Shown here: one piece after another, positions 10,381 through 21,600 of the stretch
How the letters are laid out: each line of letters opens with the position of its first letter
How positions within the stretch are numbered: position 1 is the stretch's first letter
NCBI GenBank assembly: GCA_947685225.1
Contig: CANTUV010000004.1
Location: forward strand, 11,377,001-11,441,000
Direction: 5' to 3'
DNA length: 64,000 nt
DNA from: Garcia nutans
Taxonomy: Eukaryota; Streptophyta; Magnoliopsida; Malpighiales; Euphorbiaceae
The notes under the pieces: model-generated
What the model saw: the letters and a program-made list of their open reading frames with translations, nothing else
Database searches by the model: none
What the model was told of the DNA's origin: nothing
Translations under genes and position numbers: made by a program

Positions 10381-12698
10381 TTAAATTTTCCCTGTCACTC
10401 CCTTTATTATAAATAATTTAACAACAGCCTAATTATAATATTTTATTCATAATTTATAGCTTTTTAAAATTATACAAGAGATTCACTGATAAAAAAAAAA
10501 GAAAGGAAAAGATTAGACAGACATATTTAATAATATTAATGTTTGAAATATTCCTTCTCAATCTTTACAAAAAAAAAATCATTTAAATATTATTTCCTAG
10601 AATTATATAAAAAAAAGATTATTTTCTACCTAATTCATTGGTTTCCAATGTAGTTGATGATCAATTTTTAGTAAAATAAGACAAAATCTGTATAAATGAT
10701 GTACCACTTTCGTCATGCTGAGATTGTTATTTTATAAAAAAAATTATTTTTTTAATATTATTATTTTTTAAATAATTAAAAATAATAATTAATTTTTTTA
10801 ACTCTATATTTATTATTGATGATTTAATAAATAAAATAATAGTATAATATTAATAAATTAATAGATAATATTTTAATTAATTTAAAATAATTTTATACAG
10901 TATTTTAAAATTTTAATAAATTTTTTAATAAATATATGTAAATTGAATGCAATAACTTCAGCAAGAAGGAAAAAAAAAGATTTTTCAAAAAAAAATTCAA
11001 TAAATAAAATCAAGTTAAGAGGCGTTATCTATCAAAATAAAGTCAAAAAGTTTTATGTTTTTTCTAAAATTTATTGTGCAGTTTTATTTTTATCAACTAT
11101 TCTTATGAATTTTTAAGATCATATCAGTTTTAATAATATAATTAAATCAACATTGTATATGTAGCTTTTGCATATATAAATTTTACTACTGGTTATGTAG
11201 TTGAAAGTCTTTAAAAAATGAGTATATGATATGCATGAATTATTGTAAAAATAATAATTAGGAGCATGCATTATTTGATTAAAATCAAATAATTGAACTT
11301 ATTCGAATTCTAAAAATTCAGTTATTTTGATAGAAAGATAATTTATTTTCAGTTCAGTTTGATTATTAAAATATAAAACTTTTAATTTTTAATTTTTAAT
11401 TTGATTAGATATATGGTAATATAAAAATTAACCGAATTATTGCTTTAGTTATATATATACATTTATTGTATTTTTTTACATTGTATTTAATTATTATAGT
11501 TAATTATATAAATAAAAGCTTTACAATATAATTTATATAAAAATTTTACAATTTAATTAACATAATATTTTATATTTTATTAACATTTATTTTTTTAGTT
11601 TAAAAATGACACTTTTTATCTTAATTTCTATTGATATTTTAAATCATTTGTTGTATAAAATTAAAAAATTTTATAATATAATTAAAGCTATAAACTCATT
11701 AATTATTTTGAGATTATTATTTATTAAAAATATATTTTAGACTATTTTTATTTATATAATGTTATTTATTAATATTAAATATTGACTTAACTATATATAA
11801 CTTCTAATAATATTACTTAATAACTACTATGAGTTTATTTATTTTGAAAATTTAATTGATTGATTTAAAAAAGTTTTACCATTATATATTAGAAAAAAAT
11901 TGGTTAACCGAATTAATTGATTAATTGAATCGAAATATTTTATTTCGGTTAAAATTTAGTTTTTGAAATATTTAATTCAGTTTGATTCGGTTTCGATTAA
12001 CTGAATATACACCTCCTAATAATAATCAATGATATTTCGAATACTGATTTCCATATTTTTTTATGAATAAACTAAAATAAATATCATTAATGATATCTTT
12101 GTAATTGAATATTCTCGATATTTCTTTTCTTATTTATGATTATCAAAAAAATTATTTTAATTTATTTTTCTATTTAAGAAATCGAGAATATACTAGTTAA
12201 TATTGTTGCTCAATTTTATCCTTACCCTTTATTAATTATACAAAAGGTGATATTTTGTAAAATTTAAATTTAAATATCTAGCTATCAAAAATAATTTTAA
12301 TATCTAAATTTTTAAATATCGAATAATAGTGATATAATTTAAATTATAAAAATATTGACAATTTGTATCAATTATCATATCAGTGTAATTTTTTAAGTTA
12401 AAAACTTTGAATTTTAATATCTTAAATCAAAATTTTAAAATTATTCTCACAAAGAGTTAAATTAGATGGAGTAAATAAATTATCAACGCGTCTAAAAATT
12501 GACTCTTGAATCCAATATTTGAGTTAGAATTGGATTTTGAGGAAATTATACCATTTACTATACTTTTAACTTTGCTATTAGTTTTTTTCAATTTAATTTA
12601 TTTTTTTAATTTCTACGTTTTTTCTTTTTTACTTATTAAAAAATATAGTGTTTTGAATTTTTAGTCTTGGTGCTCTCTTGTCGTGGTACTGCTGGAGT
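10381..12698. other. AT-rich intergenic sequence
   Basis: Very AT-rich sequence upstream of the NCED gene with many poly-A/poly-T and TAAT runs. No coding potential, RNA gene or clear repeat boundary was seen. Confidence 0.55.
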
Positions 12699-12706
12699 GT
12701 TTTAAG

Positions 12707-12923
12707 CACTGGCGAGGCTACTTTGATTTGAGCTGCCCCCCTTCTTTTTTGAAAATTTTTTTATATACATATATTTATATATAGTATTTATATTATTTTT
12801 AATATATATATGGTATTTTTATTATATTACCCCTCTTTAAATTTATATTATTTTTAATATATATATATATATATGGTATTTTTATTTTGCCCCTCTTCAC
12901 TAAAAAATCTAGCTTCGCCCCTG
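12707..12923. mobile_element. hAT-type MITE
   Basis: 217 bp bounded by imperfect terminal inverted repeats: CACTGGCGAGGCTA on the left, and the reverse complement of the right end, CAGGGGCGAAGCTA. It is flanked by a perfect 8-bp direct repeat GTTTTAAG (12699-12706 and 12924-12931), the target-site length of hAT transposons. The interior is AT-rich, has an internal partial duplication and encodes nothing. Confidence 0.85.
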
Positions 12924-12931
12924 GTTTTAAG

Positions 12932-13440
12932 TGTCGGGTCATGGAAAGATCCAAGGAACACTATGAACTTCTTCTTCTGGTATATTTTTGCAATGCAAAC
13001 AGTATATTTATAGGTGATGCTGACCCTTCATTTATTAAGCTCTTCCACTAAGCTCCATGTCTGGTCATCCCAATGACTAGGCTCTCAACAGTATGATAAA
13101 TCTCGATTTTGGACACTCAATCTCATCGTGCTCCTTATGTTAGGTAGACACTCCACTAATATACCCGCAAAATTATGTTGATGCAGATTAGACTTAGTCT
13201 TCTTATATCAACTATAAATAGGAGGTCACTCCCATAGGTAAAAAGGTCCTCTCTCTCTCTCTCTTCTCTTTACTCTCTATTTATCCAGAGCGACCGACCT
13301 CTGATATAAGTATCGGAGCCTCCTCCAAGGGAGCCCGGTCCTCCTCCTCTCTTATCTTGCTGGTAGGAGAGCTACAACAATAACAACAACATCGAACCCG
13401 AGCTATAGGAACTAGGACTACCTCTGAGGTAGGCTCCATC
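12932..13440 (+). mobile_element. LTR-like segment with TATA box
   Basis: A TATAAATA box at 13213-13220 is followed by a CT-rich tract (13246-13275). Near 13439-13462 there is a sequence resembling a decayed Tat-type primer binding region (TTATTGGTGCGATGAGTGTGGG). No matching second LTR was found by eye, so the boundaries and family are tentative. Confidence 0.35.
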
Positions 13441-13599
13441 ATTATTGGTGCGATGAGTGTGGGCAGGCTATTCCCTAGTAGAGCAACGAAACCTCAAGTA
13501 CGTCTTATAGCTCTTGCAAGAAAAGCACTCTAATTGTTTCTTGCTTTAACATTTTGTATTATAGCTCTCTCGCACACTAAACACTCATAACGCGCTTAA

Positions 13600-14040
13600 G
13601 CGGTGAACTCTCATAGCGCTTTCACATAAATTATAAAATTCAATACTTGTAGCTCACCGTGCCTCACACATCTAGCCTTTAAATTATATTCAGCTCACCG
13701 TACCTCGCACATCGAGTTTTTCAATTATATTCAGCTCACCGTGCCTCGCATACCGAGCCTTATAGCACCCTGGCCGAGCACTCAACTACTTTTCTCCACG
13801 TTAAAATAGGAAACAGTATTATATACTCAGAACACATTAAACTAAATGGTTAAACTGAGCAATAAGAATAATTTAATATATAAACCGAACTGTTTAGAGC
13901 CCTTGCGCATATCGAACGTGTATTATTCATTTATATGTTATAGTGCTCGTGCGCACATCGAACTTGTATTATTGATTTGTATGTTATAGTGCCCTCGCAC
14001 ACACCGAACTGCATTATCTCTTTCTCATGCATTGATCTAC
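13600..14040. repeat. Tandem repeats of CTCACCGTGCCTCGCACA and GTGCTCGTGCGCACATCGAA type
   Basis: 13650-13765 contains three copies of a roughly 50-bp unit (CTCACCGTGCCTCGCACATC plus an AT spacer). 13895-14020 contains three copies of a roughly 58-bp unit ending in a cACATCGAACTGTATTAT-like phrase. Confidence 0.7.
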
Positions 14041-15430
14041 TTGTAACACCTTAATGTGCATCACTATTGTAGCCCCTTGTAGAGAGCCGAGCTTCTACAC
14101 TCTAACCGAGCATCAATGTTCTAATTGTAAAAATTTCTATTCATTTTTCACACTTGTAAATTTGGGGGCATATGTAATGCCACTTTTTATTTTTATATTT
14201 ATTTTCGAGCCCCCATTCTTCTGTAAAAGTAAGTCTATATCTTTCTACAAAAGAAACATTAATGTATATAGCTAGGCGCTTTGCCAATCCTTTGAAAGCA
14301 CGCCTAAGGGACTACTTGAAATAAATGTCAAGGCAATGAAGGGAAGCACTAATACCCCTGATTTTTGAGCAATGATATCCTTAACACTCAAGCACTTGTA
14401 CCCCTAAATGCCGAGCATCGACACTTAGTCTCATCCAAGAGCCAAGCTTTGGCACTCAAGCTCACCCAAGCCATGGTCAAGCCAACAATATTACTAAGAT
14501 TCTACTCAAAATAGTAGAGCTTGTGCAGCTCTACCAAAACCAAAAGTCTAACCAGAATAATAGAGCTTAATTAGCTCCCCCCAAACCATAAACATTTAAA
14601 GGCTCTTCTAGAATTCATACTTCAAAACAGGTCATCCAACCGATCGCTGCAAATAATAACTTGGTCAGTTAATCACTCTACTTCATTTTTTCATTTTTAT
14701 TTTACAAGTTCTTAAAATGTATGTATAAGTTCATATTATAGCATGGCATGAAATGATGTTCGAGTTAACCAACTTGGCATACTTAGGAGTATGCTTGACG
14801 ACTGAGCGCCAGAGCACACATTGTGACCCGAGCACACTACATAAAACTGTGCTCAAGGCACATCGTAATAACGGGATGCTTGGATGCACCTTGTGCTCGA
14901 GCAGATTGAACAGAGGCCATAAATTAATCAACACAACATAACATATACACATTTATTTAATCAGTGTCAAGTTCAATTTTGCACCGAGCCCTTAGGTTAT
15001 ACAAATAATATATCACATAAAAGATAAAACAAAATGCAAGCATTGGACTGAGTTCAAAAGAAAGACATTCCATTAATAGGAGAAAAATTCATTACATAAG
15101 TAGCCCAATCCTTATAACTGTCTAGACCGAGCATAAATAGGCCCTACAACTACCATGCAAAATTTTATCTAGTATTGGGCATTGTCATATTGGGCCTCGT
15201 CCTCCTACTCTCAGTCTACTTTGCCCCCTTCATCTTCAACATCGTCTGCCTCGTGCTCGGCTACTAGCATCAATGTTTATTTCCATCATCCAAGACAAGT
15301 CCATGTCCAGGTTATATTCCTTTAGCCACTCTAACATAGCTGGTAGGCATAGACACCCCGAGTGTAACGCTTGTCTCTCCTCACAGACTCGGCAACTAGC
15401 CCTTGTTAAGCTGCTTTAAGGGTGTTCTCT
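14041..15430. other. Degenerate transposon interior, no intact gene
   Basis: Noncoding sequence with recurrent CCGAGC and GAGCAC words, matching the composition of the flanking decayed element. Small open frames on both strands show no recognisable domain. Confidence 0.4.
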
Positions 15431-15439
15431 GTTAGCCGC

Positions 15440-16524
15440 AGCTCAACATCTTTCACTTTTAGAGTTTCCTTTGCCGAGCACAACTCTTTGGTCTTGGCTC
15501 TCAGAGATTCTTTAACCTAGCTTAGCTTTTCAGTCTTCGCCTTCAGAGCTTCCTGAGCTCGCCTCAGCTCTTCATCCTTAGCATTTAAGGACTTCTCCAG
15601 TTTCAACCTTTTTGTGATCTCTTCATCATAATTCTTCGAGGTCTGGGCAAAATTGGTTGTCATCTTCCGAGCTCTTTTACATATTCTAACACCTCTCCTC
15701 AGGGATGGCTTGGTATATTTATTTAAGCACCTTCTAAGGATCAGTGTCCTGCACTGAGTATATGGTACTGTGCGGGCCTGCCAACTTCTCATTCACTGCT
15801 TCCACCAGTCGAACCATGTTGTACCGGCAGGCTAGTGGTTCCTCCACCTCTCTCCGAGGCGAGGTCTCCTCCACCCCTCTGTAGGGCAAGCTATCTTCCA
15901 CTTCTCTGTGTGGCTTGGTTTTTGGCACCACCTCTATGGGGAGAGTCAAGTCCATTACGGGCTCCTATTCTTAAGCCATACTGGTACCAGCAGATTGCTC
16001 GCTCATTTGCTCGAGAGCCTCTTGGCCTTTTTTTGAGCCTCTCTTTTGGCCTCCTTCTCAGCCAAGCGCTTTAACTTGTAGTAGTTCAGGAAAGCCCGAG
16101 TGAAGGGGAGCAGAGAAAACCACACTCCTAACCTCAGATCCACTTTATAGATCATCATTTGATGTCCAGGCATGGTGTCGTAGGCTCGAACATCCTCTTC
16201 AGGAACGAGCATCTTATACTCCTCTGGTATTTGGTACTTCTACCGGATCCCAGCCAAGTCTATTTTTGTTATTGTGGATTTGATGTCTCTTACCCAAGAT
16301 TTCTTTGAGCTCGGGTGTTCCTCCTAAATTTCAGCTGTGTCTTCTTCCTCCTTGTCAACTAGTTGAAGACTTCTCCTTCTATCTGGCTTGATCATTTCGG
16401 TCATTGTCGACCTAGCTTCGACACGAGCTCCCTCTTCGTGGTGAGTCCCCTCACCCATTGCACTTGGAGAGCCCACCTCTCTTGCCTCATCTGGCATAGT
16501 CAAGTTAATAGTTGCTCGCACCAT
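15440..16524 (-). pseudogene. Decayed Transposase_28 / gag-like reading frame, antisense to the LTR-like segment
   Basis: Read leftwards from an ATG at 16524, with stops. 16003-16212 encodes LRLGVWFSLLPFTRAFLNYY, which resembles the core of the putative gypsy-type transposon domain (PF04195) found in Tat-lineage extra reading frames. It is followed by a K/E-rich segment, then by a long predicted coiled coil (15517-15680: ITKRLKLEKSLNAKDEEL). Most of it stays in one frame but is broken by stops, and 15734-15955 is in another frame. No reverse transcriptase or integrase sequence is nearby, so the carrier element is heavily deleted. Confidence 0.5.
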
Positions 16525-16676
16525 CTCGCCGCTAAATTTGAAATGAAAAACTTAAAAATGCAAACTTAAACTGACCTTTGTCACTAAGCTTTCAAGCCTT
16601 GTTCTTCACACGGTAAGTCAGACGAACCAAGCTTCCCCTTTTTAAGTTGAGTGATGAATGTTGTTGTCGAACTCTC

Positions 16677-16684
16677 TATTTATA
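16677..16684 (-). promoter_or_regulatory. TATA box upstream of the 15.4-16.5 kb reading frame
   Basis: The minus strand reads CTATAAATAGAG about 155 bp upstream of the ATG at 16524. The site is partly palindromic. The arrangement mirrors the TATA boxes in front of the antisense genes of element 2. Confidence 0.4.
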
Positions 16685-16870
16685 GAGAAGACTTTGGCCA
16701 TGTGAACTGATGTCGTTCTTTAATATCGTAGGAATTACGTCATTTCAGTGTCCGCCTAACCGTTAACTCGATTTTCAAAGTGTCACCTCACCTCTGCATG
16801 ACATGTGTCCTTCTTGAATATTAACTGACTCCATTTGGCATAAATGTCAAGACTTCTTATGAGAGACTAG

Positions 16871-16980
16871 TGGTACTACCCATACTAACCTTGGATAATC
16901 GAACTTTGCCCTCGAGCTCAAGGAGCTCGAGGAGCTCAAGGGCAAAGCCCGGTTATCCAGGGTTAGTACAGATAGTACCA
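16871..16980. repeat. Foldback inverted repeat, about 110 bp
   Basis: The arms begin TGGTACTA and end TAGTACCA and pair over about 50 bp with a few mismatches. Both contain ACTAACC.TGGATAA and CTTTGCCCT.GAGCTC, and there is almost no loop. A 3-bp TAG on each outer side may be a target duplication but is too short to rely on. It is either a foldback MITE or a terminal hairpin of the neighbouring decayed element. Confidence 0.75.
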
Positions 16981-17214
16981 ATAGGTTTTATAAATATATA
17001 ATATACTTTTCACATTTTCTTTAATTAATATATTTATATTAAAAATTTTTTAATATTACATTTTATATTGTTATAATAATCAAACAAAATATTTAATATA
17101 ATAATATTTAAATTTATTTTATAATTTTTATTAAAAAATATTTCCATACAATTTTTGGATTATATATCATAATATTTTGTTATTGTATACTTTTTTATTT
17201 TTTATTTTTATTTT

Positions 17215-17600
17215 AAAGAGTAACAATATATATGGGTATATGTTAAATATAACTAGATATATATATTGAATTTGAAAAGAATAATATTATATAACTGTTT
17301 ATATGTTTAGTTATATATGTGAGTATATGTTATATATAATTAAATATATATGTTAAATTTAAAAAGAATAACAATGTATGTTAGCATATATTATATATAA
17401 GTAGATATATGTGTTGAATTTGAAAAGAATTAAAGTATATAATTATTTTATATATTTAGTTATATGCAGGTATATATTACATATAACTAGATATATGTAT
17501 TGAATTTGAAAAGATTAATAGTATATGTTGATATATGTTATATATAACTAAATATATGTATTAAATTTGAAAATAATAACAATATATATTTGTTCTACTG
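17215..17600. repeat. AT-rich minisatellite
   Basis: Four to five diverged copies of a roughly 70-80 bp unit. Each contains TATATATAACTAGATATATG or a variant, followed by TTGAATTTGAAAAGAATAA. Confidence 0.75.
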
Positions 17601-19049
17601 TTTCATTTAATTAATGGAAATATTATATATATATGTGTATATATGTATATATCTATGTATTATGTGTGTCAAAAAGAGGGTTATTCCTATGGTCCCGTAA
17701 CAATTATTTAGAATTATTTTTTGGTCGTAATTTTGTAATTGAAATATTAGTTTCGTTAAGTTTAAAAAGTTTTCACATAATTGAAATTGATTTTATTTTT
17801 TAGGTTAGTTTTATAAATATCTATTGGATTTTAGAGCAAGTCCATGTAAATAAATTCAAAAATATAAAGTAGCCCACTTGTATATGGTGAGTATAATTCT
17901 GTTATGTTGTAATTTATTAGAATATATTAGAGTTTTTTTAAACTTTCTTTTAGTATTGTAAGTGTTCTATATATATGTATATATATATATATTAATATTA
18001 CAACTAGTGAGGGAGAAATCGATTTTGGGTTGTCCGGGAGGATGCGCTTATTGCTAAGCTAAACTTCAATGTGTTGTAAATGTTTTATAAATAATTTTAC
18101 AAAATCACTATATGTTTTTATCAAGCATTTGCGTAATCAATTAATTTTATGCCAAATAAGAAGAAACTTCATTAAATTTCTAAACTTTTATTTTTGGCCA
18201 ATAAGAAAAAACTTCATTAAAGAAAGAGAAAATTACAAGCATCATTCAATGGCTTTGGGGCATCAAGAAAGCGCAAAAAATATATATATATATATAAATC
18301 ATACAAATTTTTCTATGAGAAGCTCAAAATCTGCCTAACAAAACCAAATCCAAACAAACGGCCATGGATAGAAGGAACATTAAGGTCTGAATACAACACC
18401 AAATTTGAGCTAAAAAGATGAGGCAACAAAAGCCATCAAAGCACCTCCTTGGAATGTAGACTAAAGAAACTTCAAGAAGGAAGGCATATGGCTCTATAGT
18501 ATGCATGGGTTCCTAGGTGAAGACCTTAACGTCAAAAAGCCTCAAAAAATTATAAACCAAATAACAAAAACTAAACCAAAGGAATGATAAATGCTAAAAT
18601 AAAGGAAAACAAGGGAGGAAATTGAAAGATCTAAGGATGTCAGCGTCTAGAAGGCCGGTGACAACTCTAAATCTAGAGAAAAAGAAAAAGAAAAAAGAAT
18701 TCTATGGAAAAAGGGGGAGGCTTCACTAGAAAGTAGAGATAGAAAAAAAAAACTTCACAAGGAAGTAAAATTAGAAATAAAAATGTTATCTTGATACTTT
18801 ATATCAACTTTCTAAATGATTGCATATAATAAGCAAAATTTTATTGTAGTTTGTCAAAATATACTAATTTTTTTTTACTTTTTTGTATTTACAAAAATAA
18901 TTTGTTAATTTTTTTATAAATAATTTGTAAACCATTGTCCCTTTTTATCATTCATTTCTATAGTCGTTATACATTTTTATCATTTATTTTAATAATAATT
19001 AATTTTATTTTAAATTTATGTGATTGCCCCTTTTATGTAATTAATTTTT
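17601..19049. other. Intergenic sequence of unknown origin
   Basis: AT-rich. 18060-18790 is less AT-rich and contains purine-rich runs, but no domain, terminal repeat or duplication boundary could be recognised. Small open frames at 18069-18338 and 18324-18506 look fortuitous. Confidence 0.4.
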
Positions 19050-21572
19050 TATAACACCCCTATACCCCATATACGTACACTACATTCAACCACATCTGCA
19101 ATATACATATACCGAATACAGGAATGTCACGGTCTATTTTAAAGCAAGCCAATCTTTCAATTTAGCAATATAAGCAAGAGTTAAAACATTTAAGTTATAT
19201 TATAAAATATAATAGATAAAACATTTGTTTATTAAGCAGCGGAACATGTAGCAGCATATACATACATATATATACATCAAAATCCAAAATTACAAAAATG
19301 TAGAATTATACATGCTTGGCAGTTTGTCTCTGATCTTGAAGTCCAAATATCAACTCTTCACAAGCCTAGACTCGACTCGGTCTAGCTAAACTCTCCGGTT
19401 CAACCGGATCTACCCTGTCACCTGCGCGATGAACCACAATAGCGCTAAGCCATAGGCTTAGTGGTACAAACCACAATAACAATATGCTTCAATGTAATGC
19501 CAATGTTATACTTTCAAGAATTAGAAACAACACACAAGAATATCATATTTCATAACATTACATTTCATTATATTATTCAATTATTTCATCATTCATGATT
19601 CACATTTAAACAAAGACAAGCATGGGCCCAACAGAAACTAATATGCCATTCAAATTCCAGAGTTAATGTTTTGGTCCAATAATCATATTTATCAAGCCCG
19701 TAGGCGAATCATTATCACAATGAGAAACATCTCATATGTAACATCCCAACTAGGCTTCAAGGACTAGGCCCAACCAAGCTTCAAGGGGAGCTAAGCATCA
19801 ACCCAACTTGGCTTCAAGGACCAAGCCCAACCCAACTTCAAGGGATTGTTACTTTTAGGCATGCCACAAACAACAAAACTCTGAAAATTGAATAACACAT
19901 TAGGCATACAATTCTTTTATTATTTCATTATCAATTCCATTCTCATGTTCTCATAATCATCTAGGCAAACATGCCCCAATTATTTCATTTGCATCATTAT
20001 ATCCAACAACAATGGCCTCACATCTCATCATTAGGGTATACATAACCAATTGCATTGTACATACATTTTAAATGATCACTTTATAATAAAAAATTTTGCA
20101 AATCATAGCACCATTTTCACGCATTAATAATATAATAAATAACTTAACACATTTAACAACCAAATGTGTTAAGTCTCAAAGTCATGCAAATATATACAAT
20201 CATATAAGGTTTGTACTTACCTCAAAAGCAACTCACACCAATCTAACCACTTCCTCTTCCAAGAATCCTTCAACACTTGGATTAGGGCAACTCAATCTCT
20301 TCAAAACCTAATCCAAAGGTGATCATACACACTCACTTAGAGATACACATAAGATAATAAGGATAAGAACCAACTAGGGCAAACTCTACACATGACATGC
20401 TCAACAACACGGGCGTGTCCCTGACCGTGCCCTAAACTCACAACACAGAAGCTTTGACCCACTCAGTGACATGGGCGTGTCACTGGCCGTGTCAATCCTC
20501 CCTCAATATAGTGGTTGTGACACGCTCAGTGACATGGGTGTGTCACTGGACGTGTCAATCCACCAACAACACAGTAGCTATGACACGCTCAGTGACATGG
20601 GCGTGTCACTGGTCGTGTCAATACTAATTCAACATAGAAGCTGTAACACGCTTAGTGACATGGGCGTGTCACTGGTCGTGTCACCCATTCAGAAAACAGA
20701 ACCATTGACATACCCAAAGACTTGGCCGTGCTCATGGGTGTGTCAGGCCAAAAATCCTGATTCCGACACCAACAACACCACATCCAACAAACCTCTTTCT
20801 TTTACCATCTTCCCTCTAACAAACTTAACCAAACACATCAATAAACAATAATAAACTTGAATAACATCAAAATAACTCAATTTCATGCATCAAACACAAA
20901 TCACAACCATCATCACAACTCAACCCATACACAATCCACAACTCTTGCTTTCCAACACCAAACTTAACCTTTCCTCCAAACCAACCCCAAAATCAAAATC
21001 AAATAAACAACACCATCTCAAACACATCAAAATTAACCACACACACATCAACAACAACCATACACTAAGCTCAAAACACAAACTTAAAAGAAAACCATGG
21101 AAACAAGTTGAAAACTTACCAAAAATGAGGAAAATCCTTCAAACTCTAACTTGATCTCTTGAAACACCCTTCAATCTTGAGTTTGGAAGAACAAAATCTC
21201 TCTTTCCCTCTTATCAATAGTGGTGGCCAGCTAAAGAAGAAAGAAGAAGATGAAGAAAGAAGAGGAAAGTTAACCTTTAATAACCACTCAAGCTCTCTTT
21301 AAATCTCAACCAAGCAATTTTAATAATAAAATATATAAATATCTTCTTCCACTTAATTTAATTTTCATTTTAAAATAACCAAAATATCTCCTTTGAACTT
21401 AAATAAATGTTGACTTGTATATGTTGTATATATCTCTATATATGCAACATATACACACTCCTCTATCCTTTCTTGTCTTCCCACTTAAACATACATATAT
21501 ACTTTATATCATTTAATCCAATTTCAACAATAATCATTCCAAAAATTTTAGGGTATAGTTTGGAATACTACA
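19050..21572 (-). repeat. 3' LTR of element A
   Basis: 2523 bp, aligned by eye with the uninterrupted parts of 28197-33098. It has about 60 bp near 19310-19375 that the other LTR lacks. It contains the dyad array (20396-20750), the CTTCAAGG array (19740-19860) and the stem-loop (19424-19445, one mismatch). Confidence 0.9.
20396..20750. repeat. Dyad repeat array in the left LTR of element A
   Basis: Five to six units, about 60 bp apart, centred on CAGTGACATGGGCGTGTCACTG flanked by GACACG or CGTGTC. The repeats create a stop-free frame encoding a repeated SDMGVSL peptide, judged fortuitous. Confidence 0.85.
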
Positions 21573-21600
21573 ATTCTCCCCCTCTATAAATAAATTTCGT
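21573..21600 (-). other. Polypurine tract of element A
   Basis: The plus strand reads ATTCTCCCCCTCTA directly beside the LTR end, which is a polypurine tract on the element's sense strand. The same motif sits beside the LTR at 63503. Confidence 0.8.

Noticed and set aside
18060..18790. Possible LINE or host gene fragment
   Set aside because: Less AT-rich and purine-skewed, but no reverse transcriptase, endonuclease, poly-A tail or target duplication could be seen.
20396..20851. CRISPR-like array of regularly spaced repeats, and a 126-residue frame with a repeated SDMGVSL peptide
   Set aside because: The repeats are diverged dyads inside a plant LTR, copied in sister LTRs with different frames. 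There is no spacer/repeat architecture or cas context, and the peptide frame has no start context.
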